42,391 nucleotides of DNA, taken from IMG/VR virus record IMGVR_UViG_3300032293_001543, positions 1-42,391 of that record, one strand, 5' to 3'. This DNA is from a virus. Within the stretch, counting starts at the first letter, position 1, and every line of letters starts with the position of its first letter. Below are positions 26,001 through 30,205 of this stretch, one piece after another. The position numbers and the translations under genes are program-made. The notes beneath the pieces are model-generated. The model made no database searches and was not told the DNA's origin. It worked only from the letters and a program-made list of their open reading frames with translations.

Positions 26001-27463
26001 ATGCCCCCATCGGAAACCGTGGCGATGCGCTTGCCGTCGCGTTCGAGGATGGTCAGCGAACCCTCTTTGCCGTCCGCCTTTGAGCGAAACGTTTCATTGC
26101 GGGCGGTGATGCCCTCGATGCCGCGCAATGCACCGTAGGCGCTGCGAACGGCTTCCTCGTCGGTGTCCGGTGTAAGGACGGGGCGCGGCGGCCCCATCGG
26201 TTCGGCGGCTTTTTCAGGTGTCCAATCCGCTGCCACTGGCTGGCCATCGGTCAAAAACTTCCCGCCGACTTGGAAATGCTCAAACATCTGCTTGTGCTTC
26301 TCCGGCGTCCAGTCCGCGCCGATCTTGTTTTCTTTCAGTAGGTTGTCATAGGCGATGATCTCAGCCACGCCGCCGTCGTCTTCCGGGAGTCCGGCTTCCT
26401 GCCGTAGCCGGTCGGTATCGAGCTTGAGCTTCGATTCCTTGATCTCCTTTTCGTTGCGTTCGAGGTTCGCGGCGGTCGGCGACATGCGCTGATAGGCCTG
26501 CTGCGCTGTTGCGAGGCGCTGCTCGGCCTTGGCGCGGAGGGCTTTGTTGCGCTCCACCTCGGCGGTGTCGAAGGTGGTGACATCCTTGAGGGTCTTCGGG
26601 TCGGTGTATTTCCACACGCCGCCTTGCTTGAGGAACACGGGCGGCAGGTCTTCCACTTCGCGCTTGGCCGCTGTCCATTCGTCGGCCACGGGCTTGAACT
26701 GCGGGTCAAAGCGCATCCGTGCCTGTTTGACGTTGTTGTCTCGAAGGTCGATCTCCTGCGCCTTCGCCTGGTATTGCTGATCCCGCTGGATCTTGTCGTA
26801 TGCGGCTTGGTCAATTCCAACGGCTGTTTTAACCGTCGCGCCGGTCGTCGGGTCTGTCTTGGAGACGTATTGCCGTCCGGTCTTCGCGTCCGTGGTGGTG
26901 TCGGGCTGCACCATCAACGGCTTGCCACGGTCATTGATCGCAGGTTGCTGGATGACAGCGCGGGATTCACCGAATCCGGCTCCCAATGCACCTTCCGCGC
27001 CACCAAGCATGACGCTGGAGGCACCGGGAACAGTCGTTTGACCGCTTGGGGTGCTGATTTGCGTTCTGGCCGTGCCTACCTCGATGGGCTTTCCGACCGG
27101 CCCCGCATCGTAAACGTATCCGCCATCCGGGTGGGTTTGAAGGCTGCGCTTGCCGGTCGGGATGTCCGTCGTGGTCTTGATCCCCTGAGCTGCACCGGCA
27201 CGAACCTGCATTGCCCGCTGCGCTTCGGCTGCGTCCGCCGCTTCCTTGGCGGCTCTTTCCTGCTCCCTCGCCTGCTCTTTCTGCGCGGCTTCAAGATCGC
27301 GCTGTCGGGATTCCGCCTGTCTCGACATGTCCCCGATGACGCTTTGCGCCAGTCGTTGTGCTCTTGGATTGTCGAATTGCACCTGAGAGGCCGAGGAAGC
27401 GATTTCTTCGGGGGTCAGGTCTTCTAGGTTGCGCCATTTTGAAGCCATGGCTAAGACTGCCAT
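8090..27463 (-). CDS. Giant polyvalent virion protein (6,457 aa): zincin-like, ParB-like, zeta kinase, ART, methylase, SNF2 helicase, ART, HTH, LPD38
   Basis: One uninterrupted frame of 19.4 kb; ATG 27463 has AAGGGAG just upstream, ATG 27448 is the alternative. Visible order: coiled coil 30-95; hydrophobic helices ~711-745, 906-938 and 1013-1043; zincin-like HEAVH 1463-1467; DdrB/ParB-like domain with SGNGRRNAL at ~1901; zeta-type P-loop kinase with GGGGGAGKST (Lys2472); ADP-ribosyltransferase-like YHGT (His2779); N6-adenine methylase with LEPAGGVG (Glu3357) and NVPF (Asn3422); SNF2-type helicase with GGGKT (Lys4037), DEAH (4201-4204) and QRDGRVFRQG (4559); second ART-like FHGSG (His5087); HTH-like repeats 5291-5335 and 5568-5612; LPD38-like region from ~5810 (LTGPQTH, Thr5835). 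Methylase-helicase fusions such as P1 DarB are injected to block restriction. Location between terminase and portal suits an injected anti-defence protein. LxSSxE motifs separate domains. Confidence 0.85.
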   Translation of the reverse strand: MAVLAMASKWRNLEDLTPEEIASSASQVQFDNPRAQRLAQSVIGDMSRQAESRQRDLEAAQKEQAREQERAAKEAADAAEAQRAMQVRAGAAQGIKTTTDIPTGKRSLQTHPDGGYVYDAGPVGKPIEVGTARTQISTPSGQTTVPGASSVMLGGAEGALGAGFGESRAVIQQPAINDRGKPLMVQPDTTTDAKTGRQYVSKTDPTTGATVKTAVGIDQAAYDKIQRDQQYQAKAQEIDLRDNNVKQARMRFDPQFKPVADEWTAAKREVEDLPPVFLKQGGVWKYTDPKTLKDVTTFDTAEVERNKALRAKAEQRLATAQQAYQRMSPTAANLERNEKEIKESKLKLDTDRLRQEAGLPEDDGGVAEIIAYDNLLKENKIGADWTPEKHKQMFEHFQVGGKFLTDGQPVAADWTPEKAAEPMGPPRPVLTPDTDEEAVRSAYGALRGIEGITARNETFRSKADGKEGSLTILERDGKRIATVSDGGIVPVTTLTREGREDMAIRDIVNLGATGGAPLYIQYGKNRKSITEEAAEVAGIFSTVKDPAFYDATGKPLPALSARLEEIGATPEAIMSRVDSGDLSVQHGAAILKDLYGMSMDTEEPTDEGFQKYLRETSKAQVEKFNRDYLRDETDIRNTVGNQYQRASQGVGRDTNAMVALKREYLADLHKKAMIRPGYNRMEWVRRMEAAEAGLNLTGGHKFRSALTTGGKLVTEGAIASVLGMAAGAGEQAISAAEGAILGDVDKQKIAEEFQFLRNRSTANMMMGWERNIKAWTTPTGRKAEAVMNEKAESLKRAIDMQMGSDAVKAATKEWQAAALAFQNLAPDEKWPITADHLDPDKDPALKVALAQYMATANPAHFAAFMERGKMSNGRRQLSMELEKKLGTGNEGFFAALEAAQYAGWEEVATEVIGDVATFGMSKALKLAALGVKGLSAGGKAMRVSRALERASNATKNLAQAVDKLGIRPDSLAMPLTQVQRASNTTVKGLKATGLGMGGESVEEMVVEGGSDSPDFAEAALGGAIGSLGMTPVSIAMAVGGAQAGERELTLRLKNENTRYAKEYNERNAGISGHRDITPEMAGVARMFTSDQSYASFANDLADVETQLQAPNLTPEQKSDLTAKRNEVLVKKFLRDDNIMESAREIDEMTDPSRKVFFSGIAKVASGNPNLITQAERSALQRATTEAGAPYFANVNGVDVLTDEARAEIAMNAPAVGALIQTTESQALIEAQAAPPISQPVERGAQGDPATGGVAPPKVSDSGLGIPSPVAETAQPAPTELEAAEYEAARQANPALPEIGQAVSAAFAAGRPVSVSMQKAAGVDVPEGYARQESVWMPPVSANTGPVGSPATTGENAPETPDKDKSRATKDSTPDSTPASTPTPKQSPARQVAEQVKANVEMAMPRLKGRIVISETTVGGGGANIDIESGIITLHVDDIARAIQRSKGDLGKATLYLENIVARHEAVHVVQVDSIRAMWEEEGRPGEFTEYFDAFYDQLGAELLTPEALDAARKIYGKDSAGNWQFDKIASRGLQAAEFTRMLVEAKMDGNTAQFSELLRVVKNQGAKSRLARIIFKAIQILRGMQLTPAAEAHVQQLVELHAELSAPAAKTGQAPGQKQAQEPAQTQQPQAKEPDKTPDNPNALRIVPNSDGTTEIKQGSSVIWRGAPVDAQAELEKLEAAQTSPLLITGNAIKAALEKFPRLAGKLRAELEDAADEVTDELEAAPPGERMALAEKAIADRINLIADREAERTGKDRMEVIEGFRAVAGKRAAKQAASIESAVVGKEAPQIPTGRQEKRDTPNSEMSIDVTSTFVDLDQLIGSSDPLFPGSALQPRNRATQASQNQREEMVQNIRDKDDQHRRYIEGATTDSGRMVVAPLFSADGTHMTNEAGKPLFYVISGNGRRNALKEAVNRKVADNLIRRFRQYSYTEKIETGSILYPVPVSIFVPTSAKEAIDLAEYSNRDAQLSVSNTEQAVRDAASIEKAGILKLWEPDNTGDAAAASNRDFVKAFARAVGDEGVIDNAGNLTEEGAKRIERAMVAMLLGSEQATLLDILFNRASPLGLRAILGGVASETGALLKLASSKPDFDLSPVLANALKTAVEAKQAVSAGQFRDVSEFFDQGSLFESTENTPERQLARAIVESRSRKAVREILAAYRKGAEAVDTSTMSMFAEAETTREDLILKALEARPIEQVIAEIEAEFGKSADLPAKLRVGVAAIKRLDAAQRREFTAAIGAEADRLRAGIISAVEWQRLNPDALGAKEALFQRFLDSHDAKTIASGFNRLLTPKAQAVLGSSEESAISPETPIEVIDTQTGEVVWTGTYAQRTTARRVQDRRDNKYGGYRFRVQVSKKSLGSSAEQVDPRLTKEFGENFEADEYGLPKAPVTLPDGHPLLEITKGKKTATLLEDHPLVVGGYLPAGQVSRKELGRAIIRYFMEHGTQLTGKPTPLAQGTRPVVYATGGGGGAGKSTILKFLQERGDIDLTGAVLVNADDIKEMIPEFEEMKRLGDGRAAATVHEESSQLAKNLLDVLLDPNAPQRFNFIYDATLGHPESSRKHFDRWKSVGYLIHFVGVTIDPKEAMIRAVLRGKGSGRWVPSHMLAEAHQGFNRGVDGYIRMSDRVNLVDNTPPEFHEIGKKTEGEDTISIVNDEYLAILRSRESDVPKSRSQASSRLQGMASGESGGGESGGRSPIRQVQSESGGSGSQGAGGLPGESSPLTPTPYYVRLTKGDKGSDPIEPTGQEEWAKRNPKSAAKLREIIDRQARANNYTTEKVYHGTASEEESKKGYPYGPGDLNYTGTKATDWDELAINQRGAFYVTDDKDVAGQFARLKTRFKGFKARYIELYAKQGNYFDSSNPDHIKAIREAVTPQELKESNLFWDDFFKKNPDGGVVDKSLAPPHWAALWKGDVAGWQVMEDRNVIARLKSLGFEGYRSRELSPDEDNEIDFVSLGVFNPSSVKSADLVTFDKAGNIIPPAARFDEKKPSILYSSAEQTDLFGGIEEAITGPRAKAKRNALEQMRKAPPKAQAGIAKQIAKREGLEDLDLFAAAAVRNLDAKPRRGEAAINASGSGQLGFDFDSGTPAGQQADATRRAGGIRADQATPGRASRSGEQASQPAGEGAASDVQGADSGRSGSGDGSPATDSRDGRGGRAESGNRQGSGQDGGNSSPEAGKRKLVERERPPVGSPERNFTIGKDTVLAEGGTVTRLRNNLAAIDLLRTLEKEGRNATAEEKAVLARYVGWGGIPQVFDEMMFRKVESGEAATRRDTANTYERYGPAYVKMVADYRDQADAIDKWNQKWGDHYRKLKEMLSPEEWTSAQESTINAHYTSPKVISAMWDAVKRLGFLGGNILEPAGGVGHYFGLMPPSIAKRSQLFGVELDSISGRIFGKLYPEGQIEVTGFQDSTIPDNSQSLVISNVPFANINISDAYLDANPDAPKFNLHNYFFEKALRVAQPGGLIAFITTSHTMDSQIAQRKWLAERADFLGAIRLPNNAFKENANTEVVTDIIFLRKPDGTPNPVADSWTATAEVPVEGGKVAINEYFARNPEMILGRLANDGSMYNGREEMTVHENGDLAEQLREAIARLPENVVGDMESAVIERLSRENAAAKDGAFIEENGKLVIKGTGEVVEAKQSARVRSFITLRDTLNSLYLMESDPDATDADISRKRAELNRAYDTFRVIHKELHNPANKKVLSTDPDFYRTLGLETPQKSADGTKTTFTKADVFTKRILEPRVEPTSAESIEDAMIQSLRWKGRLDTKFVGKLMNLTRDQAENQLLGLPNVFRNPATGMLEQSTGYLAGNVRRKLRDAELAAQTNPEYTRNVEELRAAMPADVDWADIQYKIGSTWIPAEVYQDFLREKLMNGTGYPEVIYNKGVGEIIGDSYVVNSPASYRHAIDEQWGVMTKGGAVDKSAFWIAEKVLNQEDPRINRTVEKKQVYDAEATETARASAERMADAFIEWVDANPDLQERLHKIYNESFNSHVIPKYDGSFMQLPWVAKDFDLYPSKKHVVWRALQEGSMLVAHGVGGGKTIIGTAVAMEVRRLGLAKKPMIVVHNATLEQFATTITQMAPTARVLVARKEDLAGGKRKEFMGRIRSGDWDAVVMAHSTFDLIPDDPAWERQQVNELLEELDDAIRAEGADPNETEIRKIKEPSVKELVKMRKRLKDKISKLQDRKTDDVLTFQELGIDTVIVDEAHRYKKMPFVTRQSNIAGIDTGSSQRGTAMHLRSKWIQAQNGGRGVYTMTGTPVTNTLGESWNMIRLVRPDLLKEFAVQTFDRFVSVFGNIKQSGELRPNGQYKPVTRLAEFTNIPEWNRFWGLAADVKMGDDMDVKGRPKIKGGKPALTAVERTPQVAAVIAEITKVIDAYDKMTGKEKRENSHVPLLTYAAARMAAIDVRLVNPEAADDPGSKVNAAIANVMRIYKDTGDNKGTQVIFSDSYRPLKTTKLDLSAAEFEQKANEAVSETENEEGFNLYHDIREKLVKAGVPRSEIAIIGEAKNDKQREIMFEKVNTGEIRIIMGSTETLGTGVNMQKRMFAAHHLDVPWTPAGLEQRDGRVFRQGNMWAGIGTGEIEIMRYGMKDTLDAALWQKLETKERMIKQAVSGEVNARVIEDDAGLLNYMEQKAALSGADGMLKFELDDAVRQFKNQFRTHRNRDYDLKKAMIRAQAQIDAAERNLPELRQAAELVAPLRDVDAQEVGWSIEGGETLKGEKARKALDEMFKARRKKAGAIANAETAPSLRESIRATANGVPVVFRVATISEDLANVANPDQRWQIAWQAYFPGYESASSQASPHPGSNLSAVPALVRNIVAAPDSMERAAAQARKDIENFNSESGKPFPKLAEFRKTLIDQAALYDRMGISRPEGDDLYQNVIGEGWQEKLKSGDKTARDETPANFPGAGLAPQAMTLGSSEESTPDLFTATRRPDAAAKLGQVRVGTMNALGAYRTLTAKREKLGKLTAKEEQQLLDAEVALGQKLAFDMDALKTKTAPPDMRPAIERSTSRMDYSQMEMSRYGETDRKGQMALLSSAEQFDEVYMSAVEEGDMEKAKYWVHTASFYAMGDPHWTLRERNGDRMEMFHGSGWSNHDVFSLLGTPHGGKIREERIGRGIDKLGFWFSSNDNQAKEFSLVPGRGYGKTYRTYLNIKNPLVLNSVKEWNAWVENYAAFHGNDAEMELRMGKSGRSAAGWFNAEMVRDRLRLGGKDGIVIIGSDLDGRFGLKEGDDFPTWAIALDPSQIKSADPVTYDSNGNVIPLSKRFNPANDSILYSSAEEDSAAVEKALASMKPIHRAVFEAVNSGMTPEQVMAKYSISSKDVSNILDQVRSRIASVMKATTADGLTPAMRDGKFDGGRPDLALSTIPQVAAIDQIRNDSDLPGVRAWADILPEAERMLASDYQGTYDRMLAKARNMEQMSDLEVAATKMLISRETMEGRASTPAERVKLALLIHGYRDIGTETARSLAIRRDPHKNPAQRHAQFIAEALFTPDEATRKALRDATPGQQEDILSSWMRRVDAIKQELKARGLDLDASLAAFNEKETARKEAEADSPRTAAIIETQIRKLNRREKAVIEAIRSGALITKAAYLTGLSTDEVKAIYLRFQADMEAAMAAEAKRYMAGALGASADSAMTRIMTDLGLPPLEMIDDTAPDFEAIRKRAKRKESKPRKPKEKDQAAPKAETKTKAEKMLGTPDKPLTPKQIAAIDRFIKAPPSTWRTLWQTDMKNLRPLFGQMPFDNFNSEYLAPWKTAWQEELGLWGLTPTDGFAEWYDKSKAGQRMTSGELFPQDINETTGIFDLNDPKAMMEVRNAFALARGSKMDALMEFWRMSILTGPQTHLVNMGSNALYAAYNLLPRRAVEAGANTVLSAIGMGSQEAATFGEFSAMAKNLRKAIQLGARQALTSWALETRTFESYAQGASLQMDFTGVGGENFEPKLGGKLGKVMRSLSFRAMTAADEFMKLTYGQLEAAANAHRIAKVEEKLTGAAYEARITELMQPGSVAWLRAMDGAKRITFQEDLNGNNPKAIARIDQFAELAKKGRAMPWIGRPLTFFLPFIDTPTNIVKQAIEMSPLGGFLAVIDGTRALRRRYLRGNMSKAEAEIAAGELYNRARFVQDVTNQTIAWTAYFALSGLVKPDDDDEDGRPVITGTQPYKTTKRGERDNAYAVMPPQTIRIGGAMVSYARIEPFASMLAGVVDLMQEIDRNGGTLNGAAASAYAMRLKDQFKDKTFLQGVSDLLNAIEDPERFAENTTANIISGFVPNIVRQPIREADDMIRDTQPREDQGFFGAVARRVGYSVVPQMAPVKMDVWGNEIRANRGKDLLGSPVADKVRRALDPLNSSFGADADPLDAWIFQFNRLTADSSDRIGLSPIPAYITGTVDGKRARIPLTPEEQAEANRNAGQAARSILGDDWDWKTAGTDTALQRADMIKQAVTDAQKFERARLRAQKLMEMTE
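17920..18255 (-). CDS. Nested gene in another frame inside the giant gene (111 aa)
   Basis: ATG 18255 to TAG 17920, in a different frame from the giant gene, opposite giant residues ~3070-3181, a Gly/Ser/Arg/Gln-rich linker before the methylase domain. The nested product is well formed: SISILEHLRDSRPTLLVALV, then ESGRIKQHLAEQAEAVNKQA, an acidic stretch GMDEEEEP and an amphipathic end. The L-x-x-x-R-P-x-L...G-x-x-x-x-H-L pattern recalls TnpV-type small mobilome proteins (tentative). In 18001-18120, GC at the giant frame's third codon position is 13/40, whereas the nested frame has 31/40 at its third and 13/40 at its second position; elsewhere the giant frame has high GC3. This supports the nested frame as the constrained one. 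No start codon lies at the methylase junction, so the giant frame must also be read through. Confidence 0.6.
   Translation of the reverse strand: MQAVADNSVSISILEHLRDSRPTLLVALVESGRIKQHLAEQAEAVNKQASLLAKEPHPMFKGRTLGAVEAEMEALQQILGMDEEEEPKAEIVKAADKMAEIVRRKLESGNW
19300..19470 (-). CDS. Nested gene in another frame between zeta-kinase and ART domains (56 aa)
   Basis: ATG 19470 to TAA 19300, in the same alternative frame as the 111-residue nested gene. The product is compact, charged and plausible: MSQNRDPKPAPGYKEWLAEN, then AVEKAVDALPYGKFNPKAEE and a basic end. Opposite it the giant frame reads a low-complexity Ser/Gly/Gln linker (giant residues ~2665-2721). Over 19381-19470, GC at the giant frame's third position is 12/30 while its second position is 22/30, the reverse of normal coding; the nested frame has its lowest GC at codon position two, as expected. 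It directly follows the zeta-kinase domain, where toxin systems often carry a small antitoxin; that role is speculation. A weak GAAAG precedes the start. Confidence 0.5.
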   Translation of the reverse strand: MSQNRDPKPAPGYKEWLAENQAVEKAVDALPYGKFNPKAEEVGAKALADYRAKAAR

Positions 27464-27477
27464 CCCGCTCCCTTGAA

Positions 27478-27493
27478 GGATACGGGCGCAATG
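27478..27493 (-). promoter_or_regulatory. Recurrent 16-bp element, copy 3 (upstream of the giant gene)
   Basis: Exact copy of GGATACGGGCGCAATG, 14 bases before ATG 27463 and 29 bases before ATG 27448. Downstream, AAGGGAG and the shared CGGGATGGC follow. If 27448 is the true start, the spacing equals that of copies 1 and 2 (about 30 bases), which is an argument for that start; the AAGGGAG sequence argues for 27463. It lies in the 44-base gap between the giant gene and the 101-residue gene. Confidence 0.55.
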
Positions 27494-27507
27494 CCACGCT
27501 TATCGCA

Positions 27508-27813
27508 TTATGCGTACGGAAAATCCTTCCATCCGACTTGGCCGGGCTTCCAGTCTGTCGGTCCTTGAGAGCGGCGGACTGCCCACCAATCATCATCCTT
27601 CAGTCGTGCGACGATTTCGCCCCGATTATCATCGCACGATTCGTCGCCAATCGTAATGAGAGCGCGTTCGTAGAGAGTAAGAAATCGCCCGATCACCGGC
27701 AAACGCCGAACAATCCGGCGCATCCATCCACCGCTAGTATTCTGTTTGGCCGCGTATTGTATTTCATTCGCCGTCATGGCAAATGGCATCTGACTATCTG
27801 TTTTCTGTATCAT
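27508..27813 (-). CDS. Hypothetical protein between terminase and the giant gene (101 aa)
   Basis: ATG 27813 is preceded by TAAGG eight bases upstream, one of the clearer ribosome sites here; the longer frame is an Arg-rich shadow of terminase. The N-terminus is Gln/Asn-rich and the middle has a basic, hydrophobic stretch WMRRIVRRLPVIGRFLTLYE, which could be an amphipathic membrane-binding helix. The C-terminal half has GDESCDDNRGEIVARLKDDD followed by WWAVRRSQGPTDWKPGQVGW. No known family is recognised. Context is the head gene cluster, 35 bases downstream of terL. A packaging, head or ejection accessory role is possible but unsupported by motif. Confidence 0.5.
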   Translation of the reverse strand: MIQKTDSQMPFAMTANEIQYAAKQNTSGGWMRRIVRRLPVIGRFLTLYERALITIGDESCDDNRGEIVARLKDDDWWAVRRSQGPTDWKPGQVGWKDFPYA

Positions 27814-27848
27814 GTGCTTAACCTTACTATTTGTCCTGTGTTTGTCAA

Positions 27849-29606
27849 TCACCAGCCGCGCTTTGTGTTGTTCACCGTACGCCATCCTGTGCGCCGGGAG
27901 CCGGGTTTCACCATGTCGGGCGGGTCGATGTCGCGCTTGACCGGGTAAACGTAGGTGGTGGCAAGCGGAAGGATCTCCCACGCCATCGCCAGACACATCA
28001 CATCGTCGTCGTGGTGTCCGCTGGATGCAGCCGCGCGTCCGTTCTTGTCCGCGACAAACGTGCGCAGCTCGTCGCATACGTGCGGGCAGGGAATGTCCAG
28101 CCTGTCCTCGCGGATCGCAGCCTTAAGCCTGTCGATCACGGCAGAGCGTTGATCCGCCGACATGAGCTTGAACCCGTATTGCTCCTCCTTGCTCTTGGTT
28201 TTCGCGGATGGCACGACGCGCTTGTAGAGCGGCACACCCGCGTCCTTGAGGTATTCGAGAATCGCCAGCCCTTGGTTTACCTCAAGGGCGACGATGCACC
28301 GTCCGTAAAACGCGCTCAGTCGGTCGATGTGGCCTGCCACGATATCCGGGTTGTCAAAGTTCGGCGGAATCACCCGTGCGACGAGCTTCGCGGGGACCAC
28401 TTCGCGCGTCACCGAATCCACGTAAGCCTGTCGGAAAACGAGTATTGAGCTGGAATCCGTATCCGCTCCCACCGTCTGGCTCGCGCCGGTGGCCGGATCG
28501 CAGGCAACAACGTAAGCGAAGCCTTCCTTTGGCCTTTCCCATACCTGTATGTCGCCGGTGCCATCCATCGTTTGGGCGAAGCCGATTTTCTTGTCATGCG
28601 GTTGGCGGTGCAGGAACCCCGTCTCGAAGGTCTGATACTTTGCCCGCCGCGCCCAAGCGTTGACGATCTCCATGTCGAAAATCGCCCGTCCGGAGCTGCG
28701 GAAGGCGGATTCAGCATCGAACGGGTAATCCTCGGAGAATTTCCCGAAGTCGCCGGAACATTCCTCCCGGATCGACCAGCGCATCCACGCAACCTGTTCG
28801 AGATCCAATTTCCATTTCTCTTTGAGCGCCCGCTCGTCCGCGTCGAGGTCGTTTTCCGTCTCGATCCCCTCGGACATCGGCGGCATCCGTAGATCGGAGA
28901 ACGCGAACCACGGGTAAAACACCCGTATGAACCCGTTGCGCCCGCTTTGGAACTCCTCGAAGGGTATTGCCTTTTGCCACCGCTCGTAGTAGTCGCCGGA
29001 CGCACCGTTGGCCGTGCTTTCGAGGATGATGATGGAATCCGGCACGTATTGGACGGTCTTGATGAGGCCGGAAACCACGCTGGCGGCATCGGCCACGCCT
29101 TCCTCGGAAAGAAACGCCATCTCGGTGATGACAAGGAACTGGTATCCACCGGCGCGGCCGGCGCTGGGGTTGGCGAGCGTGATCCTGTCCATCTCCGATC
29201 CGTTGGCGAAGCGGGCGGTGGAATCCAGCACGTTGCAGCTTCCGGGGTCGGCGCGGTCGTGCGTCGCGTAGATTTCCAGCATCTTGAAGAGCTTCTTCCC
29301 TTGGAAGTGAGCGCCGCCCGCGATGCATCCCGTTCCGCGCCGCGCATTAAGCCTGCGGTATCCAGCGGCCACGGACACGGTGGAGCTGCCGCGCCTCCGG
29401 GGTTTGAGGATGATGATCCGGCATGGCCTCTCTTTCTCGTGGCAATACCTGATGATGTCGCTCACTTCCCGCTGGAACTCGTTGCACCGATCCACGTCGA
29501 TGATGTCTCCGCTCGCGTCGGCGATCTTTCCGCACGTCTCCATCCATGCGGCGGTGTCCCACTGGACAGCGGCCTTGTGGAGCGGCGTTAGGGGTTCCTC
29601 GGCCAT
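27849..29606 (-). CDS. terL: Terminase large subunit (ATPase-nuclease packaging motor)
   Basis: 585 residues; ATG 29606 overlaps the terS stop by one base (TAATG). N-terminal ATPase: Walker A variant LKPRRRGSSTVSVA near residue 67, in the class where the lysine precedes the loop; Walker B FLVITEMAF near residue 158 with Thr-Glu instead of Asp-Glu; coupling motif ILESTANG near residue 199. C-terminal RNase H-like nuclease: AYVVACDPATG near residue 370, IVALEVNQGLA near 440 and HHDDDVMCLAMA near 540, giving the Asp/Glu/Asp metal site. It translocates DNA through the portal and cuts concatemers. The adjacent small subunit and the distant portal are consistent. Family assignment is firm; packaging type (cos or headful) cannot be told. 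Confidence 0.93.
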   Translation of the reverse strand: MAEEPLTPLHKAAVQWDTAAWMETCGKIADASGDIIDVDRCNEFQREVSDIIRYCHEKERPCRIIILKPRRRGSSTVSVAAGYRRLNARRGTGCIAGGAHFQGKKLFKMLEIYATHDRADPGSCNVLDSTARFANGSEMDRITLANPSAGRAGGYQFLVITEMAFLSEEGVADAASVVSGLIKTVQYVPDSIIILESTANGASGDYYERWQKAIPFEEFQSGRNGFIRVFYPWFAFSDLRMPPMSEGIETENDLDADERALKEKWKLDLEQVAWMRWSIREECSGDFGKFSEDYPFDAESAFRSSGRAIFDMEIVNAWARRAKYQTFETGFLHRQPHDKKIGFAQTMDGTGDIQVWERPKEGFAYVVACDPATGASQTVGADTDSSSILVFRQAYVDSVTREVVPAKLVARVIPPNFDNPDIVAGHIDRLSAFYGRCIVALEVNQGLAILEYLKDAGVPLYKRVVPSAKTKSKEEQYGFKLMSADQRSAVIDRLKAAIREDRLDIPCPHVCDELRTFVADKNGRAAASSGHHDDDVMCLAMAWEILPLATTYVYPVKRDIDPPDMVKPGSRRTGWRTVNNTKRGW

Positions 29607-30109
29607 TACGCGACGGGTTTTTCTGCCTCCGCCACCATAGCCTTGATCTGGGCCAGGTAGGACGGCGATTTGCGCATCATCGCAATCATGTCCTCACGCG
29701 TGACCGGCGGCGTCTCATCGCGGGTAGTGATGTCCAGTTTGTCGCCGTATTTCTTCGGGAGGAGCTTCGATGCTTTCCACTTCCGCGCGTCGATTTGGAG
29801 CCTGGCTTTGTTCGGGTCGGTGGCGTTGTCGGCGATTTCGACCATCTCGTCGGCGTAGTGATCGGCCTGTTGCTCTCGTGCCCGCGCGTAATTGCCGAGA
29901 AATGCAGGGAAATCGTGAAGCCATTTCCTTACCGTTTCAGCGTTCGGCATTCCCTTTTCGTCGCAGATACTCTTGAGGGATTCCCCTTCGGCAATGCGCT
30001 TGCAGATGGTCCCGGCAACTTTCGGGCAGTAAGAGGAAGGCCGTCCGACTTTCTTGGCTGGTGTCTTCACAGCCTTCTTCGCCGCCTTTTTGGGAGTTTT
30101 CGCTTTCAT
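29606..30109 (-). CDS. terS: Terminase small subunit with H1-like lysine-rich tail
   Basis: 167 residues from ATG 30109. Residues 1-21 are lysine/alanine/proline repeats (KAKTPKKAAKKAVKTPAKK), a histone-H1-like basic tail that may bind DNA non-specifically. An HTH region follows (TICKRIAEGESLKSICDEKG, then NAETVRKWLHDF). Next comes the typical small-terminase block HYADEMVEIADNATDPNKAR and QIDARKWKASKLLPKKYGDK, which is diagnostic for this family, and then TTRDETPPVTREDM. The protein recognises the packaging site and loads TerL. It overlaps terL by one base. A copy of the 16-bp element lies 68 bases upstream. Confidence is high from the ARKW...PKKYGDK signature. Confidence 0.88.
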   Translation of the reverse strand: MKAKTPKKAAKKAVKTPAKKVGRPSSYCPKVAGTICKRIAEGESLKSICDEKGMPNAETVRKWLHDFPAFLGNYARAREQQADHYADEMVEIADNATDPNKARLQIDARKWKASKLLPKKYGDKLDITTRDETPPVTREDMIAMMRKSPSYLAQIKAMVAEAEKPVA

Positions 30110-30177
30110 GGGATTTAACGGTTGTTCACCAGTCGCATTCGCTACGCTCGATTTTAATAGGTTGCGTCAAGCCTTTT

Positions 30178-30193
30178 GGATACGGGCGCATTG
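30178..30193 (-). promoter_or_regulatory. Recurrent 16-bp element, copy 4 (upstream of terS)
   Basis: GGATACGGGCGCATTG, one mismatch from the exact copies (A to T at position 14), in the 96-base gap upstream of terS (gap 30110-30205). It is 68 bases before ATG 30109, farther than the other copies. In the transcribed direction it is followed by TTGACG and then TATTAAAAT, which look promoter-like but are too close together (8 bases between TTGACG and TAAAAT) for a standard sigma-70 pair. The packaging operon probably starts here. Confidence 0.5.
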
Positions 30194-30205
30194 TCGAACA
30201 GGTCG

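Noticed and set aside
30151-30170. Sigma-70 promoter TTGACG...TAAAAT upstream of terS
   Set aside because: The spacing between the two boxes is only 8 bases; with the normal 17 there is no acceptable -10 box.
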